64,000 bases of DNA from an uncultured Lachnospiraceae bacterium (GTDB lineage Bacteria; Bacillota; Clostridia; Lachnospirales; Lachnospiraceae), in assembly GCA_910585295.1 (NCBI GenBank), contig CAJUDE010000012.1:1-64000 (forward strand), read 5' to 3'. A model generated the notes under the pieces. The model ran no database searches and was not told the origin of the DNA. It saw only the letters and a list, made by a program, of their open reading frames with translations. Below are positions 54,118-62,028 of this stretch, piece by piece; the first letter of the stretch is position 1, and each line of letters opens with the position of its first letter. Position numbers and translations under genes: made by a program.

Positions 54118-54215
54118 TTGATCCACTTCTATTTTAGTATGTTTCAGCAAATTATACAAGGATAGTTTCATAAATCAATTATTTTTATCAAAAAGAACCT
54201 TAACGGACGCAACAA

Positions 54216-54238
54216 GGGCAGCCTGCATTCGGCTGCCC
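54216..54238 (-). terminator. Terminator of rubrerythrin gene
   Basis: GGGCAGCC/GGCTGCCC stem with 7-base loop; modest T content follows on the minus strand. Confidence 0.55.
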
Positions 54239-54267
54239 TATGGAAAACTAGGTATTCGCGGATATTT

Positions 54268-54807
54268 TTAATAATTCTCTGCCTTCACTTGGAAATAGGA
54301 TTGTGGGTGGGCGCATACCGGACACTCTTCTGGCGCCTCTTTCCCAACACAAATATGCCCGCAGTTGCTGCACTGCCAAATTACATCCCCATCCTTGGAA
54401 AATACTTTCTTCCCAGTTACGTTGTCTAACAGCTTGCGGTATCTTTCTTCATGTTCTTTCTCAATTTTAGCTACGCCTTCAAACAGCTCTGCGATTTCAT
54501 CAAAACCTTCTTCCCTGGCTTCCTTTGCGAACTGCGCATACATGTCAGTCCATTCATAATTCTCGCCTTCTGCAGCAGCTTTTAAGTTCTCTTCTGTTGA
54601 GCCTACGCCGCCATTCAGCAGCTTATACCACATCTTTGCATGTTCTTTCTCATTAGCGGCAGTCTCCTCGAAAATATTGGCAATCTGAACATACCCATCC
54701 TTTTTTGCCTTGCTGGCAAAATATGTGTATTTATTCCTTGCCATAGACTCCCCTGCAAATGCCGCTTCCAAATTTTTCTGTGTCTTTGTTCCCTTTAAAT
54801 CAGCCAT
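54268..54807 (-). CDS. rbr: Rubrerythrin
   Basis: 179 residues. An N-terminal ferritin-like four-helix bundle binds a di-iron centre (NLEAAFAGESMARNKYTYFA, EETAANEKEHAKMWY, EGVAKIEKEHEERYRKLL). A C-terminal rubredoxin-like Fe(Cys)4 domain follows (VIWQCSNCGHICVG, ECPVCAHP). Reduces hydrogen peroxide in anaerobes, complementing the superoxide reductase 4 kb away. Promoter TTGACA (54887-54882), 17 bp, TAAAGT (54864-54859); GGAGG ahead of ATG. Confidence 0.96.
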   Translation of the reverse strand: MADLKGTKTQKNLEAAFAGESMARNKYTYFASKAKKDGYVQIANIFEETAANEKEHAKMWYKLLNGGVGSTEENLKAAAEGENYEWTDMYAQFAKEAREEGFDEIAELFEGVAKIEKEHEERYRKLLDNVTGKKVFSKDGDVIWQCSNCGHICVGKEAPEECPVCAHPQSYFQVKAENY

Positions 54808-54896
54808 ATGCTGCTCCTCCTTATGTGCTTTGTTATTTTATGTTCCAACATGCCCTTTACTTTACCTGGTTTTTCAAATTATGTCAATAGGGCCGC

Positions 54897-55481
54897 TCAC
54901 GTCAGCTCTGCAATCCTGGTCACCCCTACATAGATTTCTGATATTTTATACCAGGTGGCATAATCCACTACCCCAGTCTGCGGCAGCCCAAATACGGACT
55001 GGAACCTTCGTACCGCCGCCTGGGTTGCAGGCCCGAAGGAACCGTCTGCCGCAACCCTTGGGATAGAAGTATAGACCTGGGCAATCCGGTTTAATTGTTC
55101 CTGCATCTGGCGCACTTTCTCCCCGCTGGAGCCAATCTGCAAATTTTCACGGGGCCAGGATGCCGGGATGCCTGAAATTTCTTCCGCTTCATTAATGTAC
55201 ATGTTGCTTCCATAATAATAACGAAGGATTTCTATTGCGCTGTAATTTTGGTCCCCTAAGTACTTAGACCCCCATTGGCTTAGCCAATTCGGGCAGGTCA
55301 CACGCTGCCCATCGCAATATTGGGTCAGGATAGGCTGCTTAACATTTGGCCTGGAAAGGAAATTTGTAAACATTTCATCCACCACCCGGGAAATGCTTGC
55401 AAAATAATTCCTCCCATACACCCATTTGTGGTCATATGCCGTGGATGACGTAATCGTAAAATCGTAGCCTTTATTCCGATA
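54897..55481 (-). pseudogene. sleC: sleC-like spore cortex-lytic enzyme, 3' part (split gene)
   Basis: Encodes the C-terminal 194 residues of a SleC-type cortex-lytic enzyme: YRNKGYDFTITSSTAYDHKW, YGRNYFASISRVVDEMFTNFLSRP, QYCDGQRVTCPNWLSQWGSKYLGD, then a C-terminal peptidoglycan-binding domain (LQIGSSGEKVRQMQEQLNRI, VAADGSFGPATQAAVRRFQ) and the family-typical end TWYKISEIYVGVTRIAELT. It has no start of its own. The upstream 229 codons lie 7.6 kb away at 63780-63094; joining at the shared AGTGGTA restores 423 codons, close to the usual SleC length. The reading frame is undamaged, so the gene is interrupted rather than decayed. Confidence 0.88.
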
Positions 55482-57195
55482 CCACTTTGTTTAGGCCCAT
55501 TCGGGACTTGGGCAGAAATTCTTCCAGACTGATTTTAAACCTGATAGTCAGCTTTTCTCTGGTAATGTCAATACGTTCTATCAGTTTGTTTACCAGCACC
55601 CGTTTGGTCGGTGTATCGGCATGTAGAAACATTTCACGCCATGTCGGTATCTTACCCTTAATATCCTCCCAGTCTTTTGCAGTAACAGCAGTATTCTGCA
55701 ATGCGGTTTCTTTTTCCTGCACAACAGCCAATTGTTTTTGCTCCTTATCTTTTTGTGTATCAATATTGCGCACCAAATCTTCTAAAGTAAGGGGATATTC
55801 CCCTGTCATGGCATCCGGAATATGTTCCTCCATAACACGAATACCACGTCTGATTTTTTCAAGTTGTTTTTTTTCCATTTCTAAATCTTCTTCCTTTCTC
55901 TTTTTTTCGTCTCTGTTATTTTCGACAATCCGTTCAAAGACATTTTCATTGTCCTGTAATTTGCCGATATATTCTGCCAGTGATTCAAAGACAATCGGTT
56001 CTACCACATCCGCCCTGTACTGTTTTGTCTTGTCGTGCGGAACGCCCTGCCATGCATTCTGGCATTTATAAATCGCTGTCTTGCTCGTTCTGCGCTCCCC
56101 TGTTCCTTTTATCGTCCAGTAGTTATATTTACTGCCATTGACCATTTTGCAGCCACAGTACCCGCAGTGCAAAACGTCTACCAGAGATAGCATACCGTCA
56201 TTACGCCCTATCACTGTTACATCCTGATTTCTTAATGACTTCGTATATTTATTACTTCGCATTTCTCGTTTCCTCTGTACTTTCTGCCATGTGTCCTCGC
56301 TAATAATTACAAGATCAGGATTTGTCTTTTGTGAAAGAATCCATTCTTCCCTGTCCAGGCTGCGGCGCCTGCCATTTAGGCTTTCCCTTCGGTTGTAGGC
56401 AGTATAGCCTGCATAAATTGGATTTGTCAAAATACTGGTAATCGTTCCGCTTTTCCAAACATCATTCGGGGCAAGATTTTTATATCGTTCATCTGTATTC
56501 AAGATACTTGCAATCTTGGCTGAGCCATATTCTTTACGTAAGGACAGGTCATATATGTTTTTAACAACTTCTGCCTGTTTTGGTTGGATAACAAGATGTT
56601 TCAAGGCTCGTCCGTGCTTACTGATTTCACCAGAATGTTCTAATATGTAACCATAAGGTGCTTTACCGCCCATGAATTTTCCTGACTGGACTAACTTCTT
56701 GGCGGTATCTTTGACACGCATTCCTGTGTCTGCACTGCTTTTTTCAGCAACTGCGTATTTGAGGACTAAAGTTACGATATCCATTGAGTCATTATCTTCC
56801 GGTAAAAGACATCCATCTTTTACTGAGTAAACCATTACGCCTGCTGTTTTTAATTTTAAGATATAACTTGGAATTTCGAGGGTTCTCCGTCCTAATCTAT
56901 CATCCTTATATACAACCAGTATGTCATATTCTCCCTTTTCGGCATCACTCAATGCCTTTTGTAATTCATCTCTGTCTGCAACAGAGTTTTTATATCCGCT
57001 GACACCTCCTTCAAAATATTCTTTTTCATCTAATATCCAATCAGGATGGCTTCTCACATATTCCAGAACAAGCTGCCTTTGTACGGTTAAATCTCCATCC
57101 GATTCTAATTGCTGATTAGAACTAACACGCAATAATATTCTGGCACGTTTTTTATGCGTATCTCTACCTAAAAGCAGATTTTTGTTTCCATTCAT
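55471..57195 (-). CDS. Large serine recombinase
   Basis: 574 residues. Resolvase-type catalytic domain: ARILLRVSSNQQLESDGDLTVQRQ with the nucleophilic Ser, VVYKDDRLGRRTLE with catalytic Arg, and the long E helix. The recombinase domain follows (GKAPYGYILEHSGEIS, WKSGTITSILTNPIYAGYTAYN), then a zinc ribbon (LHCGYCGCKMVNGSKYNYW) and a coiled coil (RDEKKRKEEDLEMEKKQLEK). The last codons (after NK) run across the element boundary into sleC DNA, so residues VVSE and the stop come from core plus host. AAAGGAG ahead of ATG 57195. Probably integrates and excises the element. Confidence 0.95.
   Translation of the reverse strand: MNGNKNLLLGRDTHKKRARILLRVSSNQQLESDGDLTVQRQLVLEYVRSHPDWILDEKEYFEGGVSGYKNSVADRDELQKALSDAEKGEYDILVVYKDDRLGRRTLEIPSYILKLKTAGVMVYSVKDGCLLPEDNDSMDIVTLVLKYAVAEKSSADTGMRVKDTAKKLVQSGKFMGGKAPYGYILEHSGEISKHGRALKHLVIQPKQAEVVKNIYDLSLRKEYGSAKIASILNTDERYKNLAPNDVWKSGTITSILTNPIYAGYTAYNRRESLNGRRRSLDREEWILSQKTNPDLVIISEDTWQKVQRKREMRSNKYTKSLRNQDVTVIGRNDGMLSLVDVLHCGYCGCKMVNGSKYNYWTIKGTGERRTSKTAIYKCQNAWQGVPHDKTKQYRADVVEPIVFESLAEYIGKLQDNENVFERIVENNRDEKKRKEEDLEMEKKQLEKIRRGIRVMEEHIPDAMTGEYPLTLEDLVRNIDTQKDKEQKQLAVVQEKETALQNTAVTAKDWEDIKGKIPTWREMFLHADTPTKRVLVNKLIERIDITREKLTIRFKISLEEFLPKSRMGLNKVVSE
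55480..55486. other. Attachment core, recombinase end
   Basis: TACCACT (AGTGGTA on the gene strand) joins element DNA (recombinase codons) to sleC codon TAT. It matches the core at the other boundary exactly; flanking bases differ, as expected for hybrid attachment sites. Confidence 0.8.
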
Positions 57196-57270
57196 GTACC
57201 GCTTCTCCTTTTCTATTATTTTCGTTTGTAAAGATGGGCAGCAAAATTGGGGGGCTGCCCATCTTAAAAC

Positions 57271-57561
57271 CTAAGAAATTTCCGACAAATGCTCTTGAAG
57301 AATACAAGAGAGAATTCCTCTCACTTCCATTTTTATATTTTCTTCATTTTTTGATTCTTTCGGAAATTCCAGTATTACTTGAAAATTGTTTTGTTTCAGT
57401 TCTAAATGTTTGCAATCCTCTTGTTTCACCAGACTTCTTCCCCTGTCAAATTTACTTACTCTATTCCTATTTTGAAATAGCTTGTCGTATTCAGAGGCAC
57501 TTCCATAAGGGAACCTGTTAGAATTATTTGTTGTGAAAACAATTTGTGTATTTTCATTCAT
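57271..57561 (-). CDS. Small protein upstream of recombinase (96 aa)
   Basis: 96 residues, polar, no membrane segment: begins MNENTQIVFTTNNSNRFPYG and ends MEVRGILSCILQEHLSEIS. I do not recognise a family. AGGAGG lies 11 bp ahead of the ATG, and the ATG overlaps the end of the 48-codon ORF (ATGAATGA), so the two are coupled. Transcription likely continues into the recombinase 75 bp downstream. Its position makes it a candidate accessory or directionality protein; this is inference only. Confidence 0.6.
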   Translation of the reverse strand: MNENTQIVFTTNNSNRFPYGSASEYDKLFQNRNRVSKFDRGRSLVKQEDCKHLELKQNNFQVILEFPKESKNEENIKMEVRGILSCILQEHLSEIS

Positions 57562-57700
57562 ACGCTATCTTTCCTCCTGATAAATTTTCAGAATCTAAAA
57601 TTTTGACGCCTTTAGATTTCGTGGAATGCCCACAAGGAGAAAGACAATCTGAAATATTCCTTTTGAATTTGTTTTTTAGTTGCTTTTTAACTGCCATCAT
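57554..57700 (-). CDS. 48-residue basic protein, first gene of recombinase operon
   Basis: 48 codons from ATGATG at 57700 behind GAAGGAGG: a Lys-rich N terminus (MMAVKKQLKNKFKRN), two Cys (CLSPCGHS) and the end NLSGGKIAYE. Too short for usual gene finding, but the ribosome site is near-ideal and it overlaps the next start by 8 bp. Small basic proteins next to serine integrases can be recombination directionality factors; no homology is claimed. Confidence 0.55.
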   Translation of the reverse strand: MMAVKKQLKNKFKRNISDCLSPCGHSTKSKGVKILDSENLSGGKIAYE

Positions 57701-57968
57701 ACATATAAGACACCTCCTTCCTAATTTCATATTATAATAACTATTGTTTGATGTCCGAAGTTGTTTAGGAATACCCAGAATTTCTTTATTTTCTTAATTT
57801 TTAAAACAGCTTTTCCTGATTTTTAAAATCCAAGAAAAATTTCGTCTATTCTCACAACCATTTGTACTATTTAATTCTTCTATTTAATTATTTTGTATAC
57901 AAACATATGTTTTATTATCAGATTATTTCACTGTTTTATTTTCTATTTTCAGATTATATAGTGTAAAA
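57701..57968. other. AT-rich control region of recombinase operon
   Basis: No gene. A TATTATAAT stretch about 25 bp ahead of the 48-codon ORF's ribosome site is a possible -10; no convincing -35, sigma-E or sigma-K pattern could be assigned by eye. Confidence 0.35.
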
Positions 57969-57993
57969 GAACAGTCCTCAAATCGGACTGTTC
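57969..57993. terminator. Bidirectional hairpin
   Basis: GAACAGTCC/GGACTGTTC stem with loop TCAAATC; tails TTTC (plus) and TTTTAC (minus). Confidence 0.6.
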
Positions 57994-57994
57994 T

Positions 57995-58090
57995 TTCATA
58001 CATTAAAAATTGCTGTTTTCAATCTCTTTTACTGCTTTCAAAACACAGAATAGAATTGTCGGTTTCCTGACAAACCCCATGATTTTACAA
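57995..58090 (-). pseudogene. Degraded copy of the 3' end of the hydrolase gene
   Basis: On the minus strand GGAAACCGACAATTCTATTC aligns with GGAAATCGGCAATTTTATTC of the intact hydrolase gene (58370-58350 region), and similarity continues to the stop region. The frame is broken. This looks like a remnant of a tandem duplication. The rest of the gap to 58304 contains no gene. Confidence 0.5.
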
Positions 58091-58304
58091 ATGAAAATGC
58101 AGAATGGAAAAACGGATAGCAAGCGGAATGGTCTGACTAAATAATAACAGGTACACCTGATTTCTGTGGATTTAGATTTGCCATTACAAATATATCTTCA
58201 TTATATTTTGATAATATTTTCATTCTATTTCCATCCTACTTATTTACCGTAAACCATAATGATTTCCTTGATAACGTTCATTTAATACAATACAAAATCA
58301 TTCA

Positions 58305-58826
58305 TTATGTCATCTTAACTATTTCAGTTATACCCTCTTTAAATACTGAATAAAATTGCCGATTTCCCGAAAAGCTATGCCCACCATCAATTTTCCATAC
58401 TCTCGTAACATTCATTATCTGCTCTGTATAAGCAGGCGATAATACGTCATCTTCCATACCAAGAATCATATAAACTGGTTGCGGATTATGAAAATACTCT
58501 TTCATCAAATAGACAAGTTCATCTGTGAATGCATATCCTTCCACGAGAGATGGAATATATCTTTCCGGCGTAATGCACGGATTGATAAGCAAACATGGAA
58601 TATTACACATATTACTCAAAACATATGCGTAAAATCCTCCGAACGAGTTCCCCACAATGTAATCAATATCTTTATATTGTTTCAATCTGTCTATGATTTT
58701 CACTGGAGATGTTTTGGCATAATCAATCTGTGGTGAAACAATTGTATCTTCTGAATACATTTCTAAAAGCAATTTATAGTTCGTGTTATGCGAACTTCCA
58801 TTTAGTCCATGTAAATTAAGTATCAT
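58305..58826 (-). CDS. YqiA/UPF0227-type alpha/beta hydrolase
   Basis: 173 residues: starts MILNLHGLNGSSHNTNYKLL, nucleophile elbow GNSFGGFYAY with Ser, acid residue in MILGMEDDVLSP, and catalytic His in KIDGGHSFSG. Probably a cytoplasmic esterase or thioesterase with unknown substrate, carried as cargo in the sleC element. GAGGGAG ahead of ATG 58826; the leader is half of a large inverted repeat. Confidence 0.8.
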   Translation of the reverse strand: MILNLHGLNGSSHNTNYKLLLEMYSEDTIVSPQIDYAKTSPVKIIDRLKQYKDIDYIVGNSFGGFYAYVLSNMCNIPCLLINPCITPERYIPSLVEGYAFTDELVYLMKEYFHNPQPVYMILGMEDDVLSPAYTEQIMNVTRVWKIDGGHSFSGNRQFYSVFKEGITEIVKMT

Positions 58827-58907
58827 ATTATCAACTCCCTCGTATAATAAGTTTGTAAGCAAGAAAAACAGCTTACAAACTTATTATACGAGGAGTTGGT
58901 TAATATG
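58824..58907. repeat. Inverted duplication of the hydrolase leader (2 x 37 bp)
   Basis: Left arm 58824-58860 and right arm 58871-58907 flank 10 bp. The first 23 bp of the arms (GCTTACAAACTTATTATACG plus AGG) are identical. Both then have a GAGTTG-type ribosome site and end in TAATATG; on the right the ATG is followed at once by TAG. Confidence 0.85.
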
Positions 58908-59011
58908 TAGAAGAAAAATAACCAAAGTTGCCAACTATCACTATGATTACTTTTAGGAATGCCATATTTGAATTCAAATACAAAAACCGCCACACACCCA
59001 GTAAAGAACAC

Positions 59012-59165
59012 GAGGTTGGTTTGAAACTGTCAGACTACCTTGTAAAAACGTGTACCTGACCAAAACAAACATAGGGTTAGTCTGAAACTGTCAGACTACC
59101 TTGTAAAAACTTGCACCTGACCAAAACAAACATAGGGTTGGTCTGAAACTGTCAGACTACCTTAC
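59012..59165. repeat. 61-bp tandem repeats with internal hairpins (2.5 units)
   Basis: GAAACTGTCAGACTACCTT recurs at 59023, 59084 and 59145, i.e. every 61 bp. The units also share TGTAAAAAC and ACCTGACCAAAACAAACATA. Each of the last two units contains AGTCTGA/TCAGACT around AACTG. No ORF. The arrangement resembles iterons or a protein-binding array. The rest of 58908-59322 shows nothing else. Confidence 0.8.
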
Positions 59166-59322
59166 ATACAGGGCACATCTACCTGAGATGAAAAAATACC
59201 TGAGGTTTTATGAAACTTTCCTTCTATAATTTTTTGGGTTCTTCTTTTAGCAGTTCCTTTCTTAACTGCTGTTCCATCCCAGAGATATCTCTGTTTTCTC
59301 CTTTGTAATTTTGTTTATCATT

Positions 59323-59559
59323 TCATACTTCCTCCACTCCAAGGTTACGATACATTACAGGGTTTTTAATTTCAATAAACAGTTCCAGGCTAACATTCAA
59401 CGCTATACAGATAGCAGATAAATCATCTGCATACAATGTCCGTTTTCCATTCATAATCGCATTAAATGTAGCGTTTGACATTCCTGCTTTTTTCGCAATT
59501 ACCACTTGCTTATATCCGTTTGCAATGATATACTCCCGAACTTTCTCGTAAACTCTCAT
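59323..59559 (-). CDS. XRE-family regulator (78 aa)
   Basis: Single HTH_3 domain filling the protein: VREYIIANGYKQVVIAKKAGMSNATFNAIMNGKRTLYADDLSAICIALNVSLELF. AAGGGAAG ahead of ATG 59559. Two palindromes in its promoter region (59607-59619, 59631-59647) suggest autoregulation. Likely controls element maintenance or excision genes; not proven. Confidence 0.85.
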   Translation of the reverse strand: MRVYEKVREYIIANGYKQVVIAKKAGMSNATFNAIMNGKRTLYADDLSAICIALNVSLELFIEIKNPVMYRNLGVEEV

Positions 59560-59606
59560 GGTATCGCTTCCCTTTATCAGGATTTTCTTGATTTTTTTAT
59601 AATATC

Positions 59607-59647
59607 ACAGATATTCTGTTTTCATCAGCGAGATATTAAGAATATCT
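59607..59647. promoter_or_regulatory. Two palindromes ahead of the small XRE gene
   Basis: ACAGATATTCTGT (59607-59619) and AGATATTAAGAATATCT (59631-59647), sharing the GATATT half-site and spaced about two helical turns apart. Good operator candidates. The remaining 59648-59834 has no gene. Confidence 0.5.
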
Positions 59648-59834
59648 TGATCATACCATGCCATTTCTTAAAGTGTATCATACCCCATGTACCATTTTGG
59701 GGTCATGCCATACAGACAGTTTCTTTTCTGTTTTTTGTAAAAAAGAGCTGCTACTTTTTTAGATGATTTCTCACCTGTCTTGTAACAGCCATTATCGTCT
59801 ACTATTCTTATTTTTCTTTTTAGAAAATCTCTCC

Positions 59835-60892
59835 TTATTCATAGTATTTTAGTGACTTTCGCATATCATCCCTTAATTTATCTCTCATTCTCTGCGGTTC
59901 TAAAATTATTACATCAGGACTGAAATTCTTTGCAAACTGCTCCATTGCTGTTTCATTGGTAACGGTTGATACTGTAACACCTGTTTCATCTTCATCTGAA
60001 AAGCAGACATCACTGCCGAACATGTCAATAATATCACTAATCATGGGACGATTGATGCGAAAACGTACCCTCACATTCTTGCCGGAATACATATAGGGAT
60101 GCTCTTTCATGTAAGTAGCAAGATTAAGAGGCTGTCCCATCCCACATTCCAATGTTTCAAAAGGTTTAACCGGAGCATCCAGAATGTGAATATTAAGAAT
60201 CCGGTCAATGCGATAATTAGAAATATCATTGTATTTATCATAGTTACAAATTAAATAGTATTTTCCCTCTTTTGCCACCATCTGATAGGGACTAATGATA
60301 TATTGTCGATTGGTTCCGTCAAACTGCTTTTTGATATGCAGATTTTTATCTGTACCATATTCCAGATAATGAAAAGACACTTTACGCCTTTTACTAATAG
60401 CCTCATCCAGCAGTTCAATATTATAGAAAAGCTGTTTATTCACTTCTTTATCTTCCATAGGCAGTCGGACAATATGATTGACCCTGGAATGGAAATACTC
60501 ATTAGACAGTCCCTCTAATTTCTTCACAAGCTCCCTGCGCTGATTGCTTGGCACATACTCCGAAAAAAGCAACCCATCTATAAGTAACCTCAACTCACCA
60601 TCCGTAAACTCTCGTTCCAAATAAAAATCCGACCATATATAGCTTTCTTCTAATTCTCCTGTCTTTGCATTTGGTATCATACGGATAGTTTCTGTATATT
60701 CAATGTTGTATCCACAGTCCATCAAATTTAAGAGATTACGGCGTATTGCCTTGCGATCAACGGGCATATTATACTCTCTTTTTAAAATATCGGCATCTCC
60801 TTTTGACTGAGCCTGTGGTTTTCATCCGAGTACCTTTTTAAAATATCTAAAATATTCATAATTAAAAGCCGTTTGGGCTGTTTTACAGACAT
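59835..60892 (-). pseudogene. HTH-WYL transcriptional regulator with 1-bp frameshift
   Basis: GGAGGG precedes ATG 60892, which starts MSVKQPKRLLIMNILDILKRYSDENHRLSQKE, the first part of a winged helix. At about 60794 one base is missing; the frame then meets TAA. Restoring a base gives IADILKREYNMPVDRKAIRRNLLNLMDCGYN and the intact WYL part (ISKRRKVSFHYLEYGTDKNLH, YYLICNYDKYNDISNYRIDRI). A 310-codon ORF from ATG 60767 could still yield WYL with a partial HTH. Function probably lost or altered. Confidence 0.75.
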
Positions 60893-61047
60893 AATTAGTC
60901 CCTCCAAAAAAGCATTAAGTTGTATCACATTTATTTTCAATTATATGATACTTTACTCCGATTTTCAAACCGAAAACATAACTATCCAGATTACTCATTG
61001 ATTATATAAAGTTTTAAATGTATAATAAAACGAAAGGCGGTGATTGT

Positions 61048-61359
61048 GTGAGATATGAAATTGGGAATCGAATCCGTAAACATAGGGAATCACTCGGAAT
61101 CAGTCGACGGCAACTGGCAGAACAGATTGGCGTTAGCAATGGACGAATTTCAAACTGGGAGCAGGGACTCAACAGACCTGATGCGGATATGTTAACCGAA
61201 CTTTGCCGCGTTTTAAAAGTTTATCCCAGTTCCTTATTGGGAGTAAAGCTGTCAAAAGATGAATTGAGCGATATAGAATGGAAAATTATACAGGCATACA
61301 GAGAAAAAACAGATTTGCAGAAAGCAGTAAATATCCTACTTGGAATCGACATAGAATAG
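61048..61359 (+). CDS. XRE-family regulator (103 aa)
   Basis: HTH_3 domain near the N terminus (GNRIRKHRESLGISRRQLAEQIGVSNGRISNWEQGLNRPDADMLTELCRVLKV) plus a short helical tail (IEWKIIQAYREKTDLQKAVNILLGI). The ribosome site AAAGGCGGTG fits the GTG at 61048 better than ATG 61018. Divergent from the WYL regulator; the intergenic region holds an interrupted GTATCA/TGATAC dyad (60913-60950) that may bind either. Confidence 0.85.
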   Translation: MRYEIGNRIRKHRESLGISRRQLAEQIGVSNGRISNWEQGLNRPDADMLTELCRVLKVYPSSLLGVKLSKDELSDIEWKIIQAYREKTDLQKAVNILLGIDIE

Positions 61360-61435
61360 AAATGGAACAAATTACACGAAATTTGCAAGAAATGAAGGTT
61401 GAGGATTTTAGAATCTAATATTATACTGTAAATCA

Positions 61436-61535
61436 AATACCCCGCTGCAAGCAACGAGGTATTTAACCCTCGCGGCATTCGTCAAATATCCATGTAAACA
61501 TGGCTATTTTCCTCATTGCTCGCGGGAATAAAGAT
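61436..61535. repeat. Hairpin-rich intergenic repeat ahead of PIN gene
   Basis: AAATACCCCG pairs with CGAGGTATTT. Then comes CCCTCGCGGCATTCG, an ATCCATGTAAACATGGCT stem and ATTGCTCGCGGGAATAAA. A related layout (AAATACCCC, CCCCCGCGGTATTCG, ATTGCCCGC) occurs at 38025-38097, again just before a plus-strand start, and the last 20 bp recur with one mismatch at 25577-25596. Confidence 0.55.
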
Positions 61536-61549
61536 TAGGAGAATTAAAA

Positions 61550-62026
61550 ATGCGTAAATTAAAGATTTACTTAGATACATCCGTTGTCAGCCACTTAATG
61601 CAAGAGGATGTCCCTGAGAAAATGGCTGATACATTGCAACTGTGGGAATTGTTTCGCAAAGGAATTTATGATGTATATCTGTCTACGGTTACATTGGAAG
61701 AAATTTCTGCCTGCCCTGAACCGAAAAGAAGCCGATTAAGAGAGTACATGAAGCAGTTTCCATTTACTACGCTTGATATTTCTGACGAAGCCGCAGAAGT
61801 TGCACAGCAAATTATAGATATGGGGATTTTGACGCCTAAAAGTTATGATGACTGTCAACATATTGGGGCGGCGGTTGTAAATGAATGTGATTGTATCATT
61901 TCCTGGAATTTTAAGCACATTGTAAATATCAAAACAATTCGTGGCGTACGGGCAATCACAAATTTGAAAGGATATAGGCCCATTGAAATATTAAATCCAT
62001 CTGTATTATTGGAAAGCGAGGGATAA
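61550..62026 (+). CDS. PIN-domain nuclease, VapC-like toxin
   Basis: 158 residues: first acidic residue in KIYLDTSVVSHLM, a conserved Glu in STVTLEEISAC, then TPKSYDDCQHIGAAVVNECDCIISWNFKHIVN with the D and N-x-D/H-like cluster typical of PIN domains. Likely an RNase. GGAG ahead of ATG 61550. A 57-codon ORF starts 2 bp after its stop, so the two form a toxin-antitoxin-like pair that could stabilise the element. Confidence 0.85.
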   Translation: MRKLKIYLDTSVVSHLMQEDVPEKMADTLQLWELFRKGIYDVYLSTVTLEEISACPEPKRSRLREYMKQFPFTTLDISDEAAEVAQQIIDMGILTPKSYDDCQHIGAAVVNECDCIISWNFKHIVNIKTIRGVRAITNLKGYRPIEILNPSVLLESEG

Positions 62027-62028
62027 TT

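Noticed and set aside
59012..59165. CRISPR array
   Set aside because: Units are contiguous 61-bp tandem repeats with nearly identical 'spacers'; no cas genes in the window.
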